A stretch of 5,004 nucleotides of DNA from contig JAICHC010000290.1 of NCBI GenBank assembly GCA_025922795.1, forward strand, positions 1-5,004, in the 5' to 3' direction. This stretch comes from Candidatus Binatia bacterium (GTDB lineage: Bacteria; Desulfobacterota_B; Binatia; UBA9968). Of the stretch, positions 1 to 5,004 are shown piece after piece. A program made the translations under genes and the position numbers. The notes beneath the pieces were generated by a model. The model did not search any database. It was not told the DNA's origin and saw nothing but the letters and a program-made list of their open reading frames with translations. Within the stretch, counting starts at the first letter, position 1. The number at the start of each line of letters is the position of its first letter.

Positions 1-32
1 ACCAGGAGGTCGGGTTGACGAGAAGGTCAAAA

Positions 33-60
33 GAAGTTTCTCGCTGCCACGAAATGACAA
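33..60. repeat. Possible fragment of an interspersed palindromic repeat downstream of the MetE-like gene
   Basis: Read on the minus strand this stretch contains TTGTCATTTCGTGGCAGCG then AGAAAC, close to a short GTCATTTCG-AGCGAGAAA-type intergenic repeat that I recall from many bacterial genomes. That match is from memory, not a search. The ends are weakly self-complementary (TTTC and GAAA). The rest of 1-91 holds a 7-bp direct repeat ATCGGGC (72-78 and 84-90), no convincing gene, and no clear terminator for the MetE-like gene. Confidence 0.3.
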
Positions 61-91
61 ACGCTCGGGTGATCGGGCATGGCATCGGGCG

Positions 92-1231
92 CTAAACCGG
101 CCAAACCTCAGCAGCTACTTTTTGGATGAGTTCAAGCTTGCGCCACTGGTCATCCTCGGTGATCAGGTTGCCGACGATGTTCGATGAAAAACCACACTGA
201 GGGCTTAACGCCAGTTGTTCGATCGGGATGAAGCGACTCGCGTTGTCGAGCTTGCGCTTAAGGTCATCCGCTGTTTCCAGTTGGGGAACCTTGGTGCTGA
301 CGAGCCCGAGCACGACGGTCTTGTTCTTCGGCACGAAGCGGAGCGGCTCGAATCCGCCGGCGCGCTCGGTGTCGTATTCCAACAGCAATCGGTGGTGATC
401 GAGGCCGTTGAATAGCCGCTCGGCGATCGCATCGTAAGCGCCCTCGCGGTGCCACATGCTGCGCACGTTGCCGCGACAGAGATGAATGCCGAAGAGGACG
501 TTCGGAATCCCTGCCATGACCGCATTGTCGGCGTGCATCGAGCGCTCCATTTGCGCGATCGGGTCCACGCCCGAAGCTTTCATCTTTTCGAGCGAACGGG
601 TGTCAACATACGCCGTATAGCTGGGCGCATCCATTTGAACGTACGGGCACCCGGTATCGGCCAATTGCCGGACGATCGTGCGTTCGATTTCGATCACGTC
701 CGTCAGGTATTCATCGGCATCGCGGTAAACTCCTTTAGCGTTCTGCCGATGAAAATTTTCGCGAATGCGGTCTGTGGCGATCAGTGTGATCTTGACGGGT
801 TGGCTTGTGAGCTGCGCCGCGTAGCGCCACTCAGAAAGCGGGCGATTGTCGGCAAGCTTCAGGCGTTCAGTGATAGGGCGCCAGTAGTGCAGCGCAGGAT
901 CGGCCTTAGCCGAGTCAGGCTGCCAGCGTTGCAACGCCACCCCTCCCAGTGTGCGGCTCTCCTGAAACTGCAATGTTTGCTTCTTTGGAATAAAGCCGGA
1001 AACCGATTCGACGAAACTGTCTTGAAAATTCAAGCGGCGATACTCGCCATCGGTAAAGATCGACAAACCGTGTAATTCTTGTTTCGCAATCAGCTCGTTA
1101 ACGGATTCATCTTGAACTTTGCGAAGCTCCTCGTCATCCGCTCTGCCGTTGCCGTGTCGCGTATAAACGTCTTTTAACTTTTGTGGCCTCAGCAGGCTGC
1201 CAACCTGATCCACTCGCAGATTTGTATTCAT
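92..1231 (-). CDS. MetE-like zinc-dependent methyl/alkyl transferase (methionine synthase II family, COG0620-like)
   Basis: A complete 379-aa cytoplasmic protein resembling the C-terminal catalytic barrel of cobalamin-independent methionine synthase; E. coli MetE is about twice as long, with a second N-terminal barrel missing here. Seen: the N-terminal RVDQVGSLLRP motif (residues 6-16), TDGEYRR (60-66), QMDAPSY (199-205), and a full set of candidate zinc ligands: H250 and C252 in HLCRGN, E285 in LLLEYDTER, and C346 in SPQCGF. These correspond to the His-x-Cys, Glu and Cys ligands of MetE. Known for the superfamily: zinc activates a thiol that accepts a methyl or alkyl group; epoxyalkane:coenzyme M transferase is a non-methionine relative of similar length. 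Inferred: an alkyl or methyl transferase of unknown substrate, since DEP of classical MetE reads DAP here. The ATG lies 25 bp after the upstream binding-protein stop, so the two are probably one transcript. No clear Shine-Dalgarno site precedes it, suggesting coupled translation. Stop is TAG. Family call is firm; reaction is open. Confidence 0.9.
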   Translation of the reverse strand: MNTNLRVDQVGSLLRPQKLKDVYTRHGNGRADDEELRKVQDESVNELIAKQELHGLSIFTDGEYRRLNFQDSFVESVSGFIPKKQTLQFQESRTLGGVALQRWQPDSAKADPALHYWRPITERLKLADNRPLSEWRYAAQLTSQPVKITLIATDRIRENFHRQNAKGVYRDADEYLTDVIEIERTIVRQLADTGCPYVQMDAPSYTAYVDTRSLEKMKASGVDPIAQMERSMHADNAVMAGIPNVLFGIHLCRGNVRSMWHREGAYDAIAERLFNGLDHHRLLLEYDTERAGGFEPLRFVPKNKTVVLGLVSTKVPQLETADDLKRKLDNASRFIPIEQLALSPQCGFSSNIVGNLITEDDQWRKLELIQKVAAEVWPV

Positions 1232-1256
1232 GGTTCGGGAACCGAGCCGTACTGGA

Positions 1257-2261
1257 TCACTTCCACAGCTGCGCGAAAAACCCGGATCTCTTGATCTCGT
1301 CGATGTAACTGTTGTCGTAATAGGCGCTCAGCGGCGTCGCCTTCGCCAGCTTCGCATCAATGAGGCCGGATTCGACCAGTTGCTGCACGATCGGGTGGAT
1401 CGAGCTCGGCGTGACGACCGGGTCCTTGACGTAGATATCGAGCGCGAAGCGGTAGCTTTGATCGAGGATCTCAGCTTCGGATTGCCGGGTATACTTGGCG
1501 AGCACCGCCTTGGCGCGTTTCTCGTTAACGAACATTTCTCGCGTCCCTTCCATGGTCGCTTTGATCATGCCGATCACAACGTCGCGGTTCTTCGCGCCGA
1601 ACGATTTTCTGGCAACCAGCCCGTTGATCAAAAACTCAAAATTTAATTTGCGAAAATCTTTCGGGCTGACCAACTCCCGGTAACCTTCCTTCATCAAGCG
1701 AAACGTGTTTGGCGCCGAGGTGATCACGCCGTCGATCAAACCCTGCGACAGGCTGGTGAGGCCTTGAGCCGTGGTGCCGGTCTGGACGATGTTGACGCCC
1801 TGAACGTTGTAAAGTTTGGTGATGGCTTGCAATGTGAAATGGGGGATCGCTCCGAGCCGGCTGACGCCGATCTTTTTACCGGTCAAATCGTTGGTGGTTT
1901 TGATCTCTGGCCGCACGATCAGCGATTGAATAGCGTAGGGAATCAGGGTGGCCACTTGCACGATGTCGCCACCCTGCAAAATGTTCGTGATTAATGGCGT
2001 GCCGCCGCCGGCCCCTACGCCGGCTTGCCCACCCAGCATGGCTTGGATAATCACCGGGGATGCGCCGACGTAAACTGCGTCGACGTCCAGGCCATGCTTT
2101 TGAAAATAACCGGCCTCCTTGGCGATCCACCAAGGCCAGCTCGCCACGCCGATGGGAGTGTAGGGAAATGACACCTTGGTTGCCGCGCTGACCGTTGATT
2201 TAGCGAAACTGAGAAGGCATAGAAGCGCCGCAAGTAAAATCAACTTGAGCTTGTGATTCAT
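1257..2261 (-). CDS. ABC transporter periplasmic substrate-binding protein, NMT1/TauA (NitT/TauT) type
   Basis: A complete 334-aa secreted protein. Residues 1-26 form a typical Sec signal peptide: basic MNHKLK, a Leu/Ala-rich core, and a VSA|ATK cleavage site near residue 26. Cys15 lies in the core but Leu14 precedes it, so there is no good lipobox. The mature part has marks of the NMT1/SsuA/TauA fold: an opening strand KVSFPYTP (29-36), WWIAKEAGYFQKHGLDVD (44-61), IQAMLGGQAGVGAGG (72-86), DLTGKKIGVS (125-134) and a second-lobe SLSQGLIDGVITSAP (170-184). Known relatives deliver sulfonates, nitrate, aromatic acids or pyrimidine-like ligands to an ABC importer; the ligand here cannot be read. 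The start is well supported: GAGGAG lies 6 nt before the ATG and the signal peptide begins at once. Stop is TGA. It leads a probable two-gene unit with the MetE-like gene 25 bp downstream. No permease or ATPase is adjacent in the window. Confidence 0.93.
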   Translation of the reverse strand: MNHKLKLILLAALLCLLSFAKSTVSAATKVSFPYTPIGVASWPWWIAKEAGYFQKHGLDVDAVYVGASPVIIQAMLGGQAGVGAGGGTPLITNILQGGDIVQVATLIPYAIQSLIVRPEIKTTNDLTGKKIGVSRLGAIPHFTLQAITKLYNVQGVNIVQTGTTAQGLTSLSQGLIDGVITSAPNTFRLMKEGYRELVSPKDFRKLNFEFLINGLVARKSFGAKNRDVVIGMIKATMEGTREMFVNEKRAKAVLAKYTRQSEAEILDQSYRFALDIYVKDPVVTPSSIHPIVQQLVESGLIDAKLAKATPLSAYYDNSYIDEIKRSGFFAQLWK

Positions 2262-2267
2262 CGATTA

Positions 2268-2273
2268 CTCCTC
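2268..2273 (-). promoter_or_regulatory. Ribosome binding site (GAGGAG) of the second binding-protein gene
   Basis: On the minus strand GAGGAG is followed by 6 nt (TAATCG) and then the ATG at 2261. It is a near-consensus Shine-Dalgarno site at good spacing and fixes this start. It is by far the strongest such site among the three complete genes here. Confidence 0.8.
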
Positions 2274-2283
2274 GTGGCCGTGA

Positions 2284-2314
2284 ATTATTAAGAAGTTCAT
2301 AAGTATCTAGACAA
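2284..2314 (-). promoter_or_regulatory. Weak candidate sigma70-type promoter for the binding protein and MetE-like pair
   Basis: On the minus strand TTGTCT (2309-2314) is followed 19 nt later by AATAAT (2284-2289), which matches five of six positions of TATAAT. This is an AT-rich patch just after the long palindrome and before the ribosome binding site. The spacer is longer than the preferred 17 nt and the implied leader would be very short, about 16 nt. It is listed because a new transcription start here would make sense after the 150-bp palindrome. The evidence is pattern only. Confidence 0.2.
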
Positions 2315-2329
2315 CAGGGTTGGTTGGAC

Positions 2330-2479
2330 ACGAAGGGACGACTCGTTCCAAGCCCAGGCAAAACGTCTGTGCGTCATCGGCCACCACCCGAGCCACGCCC
2401 CAAGTGCTTAATTTTGGGCGTGGGTGCGAAGCGTTCTTTGAGTCCTGGTGCCTGCGCTTTCCACGACTCGCCCCTTCGT
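2330..2479. repeat. 150-bp imperfect palindromic element (REP/MITE-like) between the hydroxylase and binding-protein genes
   Basis: The outer arms, plus-strand 2330-2360 and the reverse complement of 2449-2479, match at 25 of 31 positions by hand alignment; both read ACGAAGGG at the tip and share CAGGCA further in. The innermost arms, CCACGCCC (2393-2400) and GGGCGTGG (2416-2423), are perfect over 8 bp around a 15-nt loop. The stretches between align only loosely. The whole block can therefore fold into one long interrupted hairpin on either strand. It begins 37 bp after the hydroxylase stop and ends about 70 bp before the next start. No coding sequence is credible in it and no T-run follows on the minus strand, so it is not a standard intrinsic terminator. 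Possibilities are a non-autonomous palindromic mobile element, a REP/BIME-type repeat that ends or stabilises the upstream mRNA, or a structured leader for the downstream pair. No clear target-site duplication was seen. Confidence 0.65.
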
Positions 2480-2516
2480 CCCGGTATGACTACTAACTAA
2501 CGAACTCCTTAGTAAG

Positions 2517-4142
2517 TCAGTGCCCGCGAACTTTGTTAATGATGTGCGCTGCATTTGCCGGTAGGTCGTCACCGCGCCAGGCGACGTGGCCGTCGGGACG
2601 GACCAGAACGAACGGAGATTCATAAATTTGACGCACCTGGGGCTCGTCGAGCGCGATGATTTCAAGCGGCAATCGGACTTTGCTTGCCGCTTCGGTGATC
2701 GTGCTTGTGTCCGTGCTCGTGCCCGCCAGATTTAGCAGCGTGAAGCCATTGCCGAAAAGATCCAAAGTCGAGCGGCCGTCTTTGAGCCAGACATGGGGCG
2801 CGCGGGCGCCGGGCCAAGTCGAGGGGACGTATAGCCCGTGATCGAGGGGCGGTGCCGGGGTGCCGTCGGCAACGCAGATCGGCGAATTCTCGTACCGGTA
2901 ACCGAGCTCGATGCCGGCCGAGTCGTGCTGAAATTCCTTGGCGCGGGTGCGCATGATCGCCGCGCGCGCTTTCGCGCGCAGTTGTTTGCCTTCTTCGCTG
3001 TCTTCCTCGATTTGCGGCGAGAACGGCGTCTGGTTATCGAAGTTGGCGCGCATTTCGGCCGCTTCGTTGACGTTGATCATGGCGATCGGCTTGCGCTCGG
3101 CGGTGTAGCTATCCAGCAGATGATCACCGCCCCAGCCTTGCAGCACCGCCGCCAACTTCCACCCGATATCGACGGCGTCGCCGACGCCGGTGTTCATACC
3201 GAAGCCGCCGGCCGGCCAATTGAGATGCGCTGCGTCGCCGGCGAGAAAAACCCGATCTTGCTGATAACGCTCGGCGACCACGCAGTGGCCGGTCCAAGGG
3301 CGCACGGCGAGCAGCTCGAAGGGAATATCCCCGCCCAGCGCGTAACGCAACTTCTGCGGCGCGTCGAAGCTGTCGAGTTGTTCTTGTTTGACGTTGCGCA
3401 CGTTCAGGCGCCATAGCTCCTTGCCGTCGACGGCGGCGATGGCGCCGTTGATCTGTGAATTGATGATCTGGTATTGCACGGCCGGCCCGTGATCGATGTG
3501 TTCGAGCAGCGGCGAGCGGAACAGCACGGCGACGTTCATGCCCTGGGAAAATACCCCTTCATATTTTATTTCCAGCGCGCGCCGAATGTTGCTCCTGCCG
3601 CCGTCGCAGCCAACGAGATAATCGGCTTCGATCGATTCAGCGCGTGCGCCCTTCGTGGCGGCGATTGTGGCGGTCACTCTTTGCCCGTCTTGCTCAAACG
3701 ATTCAAAGGCGGTGTTGTAACGAAACTCGACCGTCTGAAGCGTGGCGGCATGAGTGCGCAGCACGGGATCGAAGTACGGTTTCGAGATCCACAGTCTGCC
3801 TTCCGGACTGTAGGGCGAGCGTGAATTCGGCGCACCGTTGGCCGGGTGGTCGAAGCGGGCAATCAAATGGCCGTTCATGCGCGTAACGAATAAATAGTTG
3901 CGCGGGTAATCGGTGGGATAGCCGGATTCGAAGCGCATGCGATCCGCGATGCCCCAGCGGCGCAGATGCTCGCAAGTTCGCGTGTTGGCAAGATTGGTCG
4001 TGGGGAACTCGACGCTCCCGTCGGTCTGCTCGACAACGAGGCAGCGGATACCCCGATAAGCCAACTCGATCGCCAACGATAAACCGACCGGCCCCGCCCC
4101 AGCGATGAGAACGGGAACACGTTTAGTAGCGGCTTCACTCAT
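2517..4142 (-). CDS. FAD-dependent aromatic hydroxylase (PheA/TfdB/MhpA-like class A flavoprotein monooxygenase)
   Basis: A complete 541-aa cytoplasmic flavoprotein. Seen: an N-terminal dinucleotide-binding fold VLIAGAGPVG (11-20, G15/G17/G20) with acidic E38 closing the beta-alpha-beta unit; the DG motif DYLVGCDGGRSNIRR (174-188), associated with both FAD and NAD(P)H binding; and the GD motif RVFLAGDAAH (297-306) followed by PAGGFGMNTGVGDAVDIGWKL, which contacts the FAD ribityl and pyrophosphate. After about residue 400, LGYRYENS (413-420), PGARAPHVWL (444-453) and LVRPDGHVAWRGD (513-525) fit the thioredoxin-like C-terminal domain of phenol-hydroxylase-type members. Known reaction: NAD(P)H- and O2-dependent hydroxylation of phenolic or polyketide rings; the exact substrate is not deducible. 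Length fits MhpA or RdmE-like enzymes better than the roughly 600-aa TfdB. The start is constrained by an in-frame TAG only three codons upstream, although the ribosome binding site is poor. It sits 100 bp after one binding-protein gene and before another. Stop is TGA. Confidence 0.94.
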   Translation of the reverse strand: MSEAATKRVPVLIAGAGPVGLSLAIELAYRGIRCLVVEQTDGSVEFPTTNLANTRTCEHLRRWGIADRMRFESGYPTDYPRNYLFVTRMNGHLIARFDHPANGAPNSRSPYSPEGRLWISKPYFDPVLRTHAATLQTVEFRYNTAFESFEQDGQRVTATIAATKGARAESIEADYLVGCDGGRSNIRRALEIKYEGVFSQGMNVAVLFRSPLLEHIDHGPAVQYQIINSQINGAIAAVDGKELWRLNVRNVKQEQLDSFDAPQKLRYALGGDIPFELLAVRPWTGHCVVAERYQQDRVFLAGDAAHLNWPAGGFGMNTGVGDAVDIGWKLAAVLQGWGGDHLLDSYTAERKPIAMINVNEAAEMRANFDNQTPFSPQIEEDSEEGKQLRAKARAAIMRTRAKEFQHDSAGIELGYRYENSPICVADGTPAPPLDHGLYVPSTWPGARAPHVWLKDGRSTLDLFGNGFTLLNLAGTSTDTSTITEAASKVRLPLEIIALDEPQVRQIYESPFVLVRPDGHVAWRGDDLPANAAHIINKVRGH

Positions 4143-4170
4143 CGTGTTCTATTGTGCTCGATTCTCCGTA

Positions 4171-4204
4171 GCTCCCCGCCGCGGCGAGGGAAGGGGCGAG
4201 GAGC
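4171..4204. repeat. GC-rich inverted repeat in the gap upstream of the hydroxylase
   Basis: Plus-strand arms GCTCCCCGCC (4171-4180) and GGCGAGGAGC (4195-4204) pair over ten positions with one mismatch. In minus-strand RNA that mismatch becomes a U-G wobble, so the stem has ten continuous pairs around a 14-nt loop. The loop side also contains the short palindrome CGCCGCGGCG (4177-4186), which gives an alternative fold. It lies between the stop of the partial binding protein and the hydroxylase start, ending about 28 bp before that start. No U-run follows in the direction of transcription, so a classical intrinsic terminator is unlikely. It may instead protect mRNA ends, attenuate, or be one copy of a dispersed palindromic repeat. 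Confidence 0.5.
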
Positions 4205-4242
4205 CCAGATTCAAAGCCACCCTCAGCTTAATACTCGCCCTA

Positions 4243-5004
4243 CTAGCGCACCGCCTTATTCACGAAACTGAAATCGAAGACCTGGCTCGTCGGAATTTCT
4301 TTGCCCGTGCTGCCGAGACTTTTCTGGGTAAACTCGATGGCGCCTTTCATCCACGCTTCGTCCGCCGAACCGTCCGCGGGCAAGCGGCTCAAATAGAGAT
4401 CGAAAAACTCCTCGGTCAGGGTCTGGTCTTTGATACTGAAGTAACCGGCGAGAATCTTCATCGCCTCAGGCCGGTTCTGCCGCGCGAACTGCAAACCGCG
4501 CACGCTGCCTTTGACGAACGCGAGCAGATCGCCGGGGCTGTTCTTGATCTTCTCATCGGTGACGCCGATGCCGCCGCTCGGGTAGGATGACATATAATCG
4601 CCGGAATAGGCGATTCGATTGAAACCTTCCCGTTGCAGGATCAGCGGCCGCGGCGGCGTGAGCAAAGCCGCGGCGATGCGTCCGGCGCGCAAAGCAAGCA
4701 CGGTATCTTCTTGGCCGCCGATGACCAGACTGACCACGTCCTTGTTGGGAACCAAGCCATTTTTTTGCACGATCAATTGGGTCAGGAGATCGATGGCGCC
4801 ACCGCGCGAGGAAATGCCGACCTGTTTACCTTTGAGATCGGCGACCGAGCGGATCTGCGGCTGGGCAATCAAGTCGAACTGCGGTTTAGCCGACGCGATA
4901 AAGACCAGCTTTACCGGGATACCGCGCACCGCGGCGGCGATGGTGGAACCGGAGGCGGACGTGTAATCCACCGAGCCGCCGAGCAGCGCCTGCATACCCA
5001 CGGC
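4243..5004 (-). CDS. ABC transporter substrate-binding protein, NMT1/TauA-like, N-terminus outside the window
   Basis: An open reading frame running off the right edge; about 254 residues are visible, ending in a TAG stop. A GTG at 5001 is not the start: the frame stays open to 5004, and the visible part begins in mid-domain at VGMQALLGGSVDYTSASGS, which matches the IQAMLGG region near residue 75 of the other binding protein in this window. About 70 residues, including any signal peptide, are therefore missing, and a full length near 320 aa is expected. Family marks include DLKGKQVGISSRGGAIDLL (about 56-74 of the visible part), DTVLALRAGRIAAALLTPP in the second lobe, and a FARQNRPEAMKILAGYF helix region typical of NMT1/TauA relatives. 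Role inferred from family: periplasmic capture of a small organic ligand for import. It lies 100 bp upstream of the hydroxylase in the same direction, so co-expression is plausible. It is a diverged paralogue of the 1257-2261 product, not a recent duplicate. Confidence 0.88.
   Translation of the reverse strand, partial: AVGMQALLGGSVDYTSASGSTIAAAVRGIPVKLVFIASAKPQFDLIAQPQIRSVADLKGKQVGISSRGGAIDLLTQLIVQKNGLVPNKDVVSLVIGGQEDTVLALRAGRIAAALLTPPRPLILQREGFNRIAYSGDYMSSYPSGGIGVTDEKIKNSPGDLLAFVKGSVRGLQFARQNRPEAMKILAGYFSIKDQTLTEEFFDLYLSRLPADGSADEAWMKGAIEFTQKSLGSTGKEIPTSQVFDFSFVNKAVR

Noticed and set aside
27..80. 17-codon minus-strand ATG frame after the MetE-like gene as a small protein
   Set aside because: No ribosome binding site and it runs through repeat-like sequence; nothing supports translation.
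449..1075. 208-aa open frame on the plus strand opposite the MetE-like gene
   Set aside because: It lies wholly antisense to a well-supported gene, has no family motifs, and its composition is as expected for a frame mirrored from GC-rich coding DNA.
2491..2514. TACTAA / TTAGTA inverted repeat just after the hydroxylase stop as a terminator
   Set aside because: The stem is only 6 bp, AT-rich, with a 12-nt loop and no T-run on the minus strand; too weak to call.
2408..2665. 85-aa minus-strand open frame reading from within the hydroxylase 3' end into the palindrome
   Set aside because: Out of frame with the hydroxylase, Ser/Thr/Arg-rich without domain features, and its end is set by the repeat.
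2838..3416. 192-aa open frame on the plus strand opposite the hydroxylase
   Set aside because: Arg/Ala/Val/Asp-rich translation with no recognisable domain; the minus-strand hydroxylase carries all expected motifs across the same bases.
4105..4590. 161-aa plus-strand open frame crossing the hydroxylase start, the 100-bp gap and the partial binding protein
   Set aside because: It overlaps two good genes on the other strand, has no ribosome binding site that I can see, and has no recognisable motif.
4999..5001. GTG as the start of the right-edge binding protein
   Set aside because: The frame is open to the window edge and the family's first strand and signal peptide are missing, so this is an internal valine codon.
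1..5004. CRISPR array, tRNA/rRNA, transposase, toxin-antitoxin or anti-phage genes
   Set aside because: No regularly spaced repeats, cloverleaf-like sequence or relevant protein motifs were found on either strand.

Overview
The window reads as moderately GC-rich chromosomal DNA from an environmental, catabolically versatile bacterium. All four recognisable genes lie on the minus strand, so transcription runs from position 5004 towards 1. The pairing of TauA/NMT1-type solute-binding proteins with an aromatic-ring flavin hydroxylase and a stand-alone MetE-like zinc transferase suits uncultured proteobacterial or related soil and sediment lineages that carry many such binding proteins. That placement is inference; nothing in the window fixes the taxon. 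No tRNA, rRNA, CRISPR array, transposase, integrase or phage gene was seen.

Layout in the direction of transcription: (1) 5004-4243, the C-terminal three quarters of a periplasmic NMT1/TauA-like binding protein, cut by the window edge. (2) A 100-bp gap holding a GC-rich inverted repeat (4171-4204). (3) 4142-2517, a complete 541-aa FAD-dependent hydroxylase of the PheA/TfdB/MhpA class. (4) A 255-bp gap, mostly filled by a 150-bp imperfect palindrome (2330-2479), then a short leader with a strong Shine-Dalgarno site. (5) 2261-1257, a second complete NMT1/TauA-like binding protein with a signal peptide. (6) 25 bp later, 1231-92, a 379-aa protein of the MetE catalytic-domain superfamily with all four expected zinc ligands. 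(7) 91-1, a short tail with a possible fragment of an interspersed palindromic repeat.

Taken together this looks like a small catabolic or uptake neighbourhood. Two binding proteins would capture a small organic ligand in the periplasm, the flavoprotein would hydroxylate an aromatic or polyketide-like substrate, and the MetE-like enzyme would move a methyl or alkyl group to or from a thiol. The shared substrate is not readable from sequence, and no ABC permease or ATPase gene is in the window. The second binding protein and the MetE-like gene are very probably co-transcribed. Whether the upstream pair belongs to the same transcript is uncertain because the long palindrome lies between them.

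I found no clearly new defence, mobile or RNA system. The points most worth a second look are the 150-bp palindrome, the zinc transferase of unknown substrate, and the hydroxylase set between two paralogous binding proteins.
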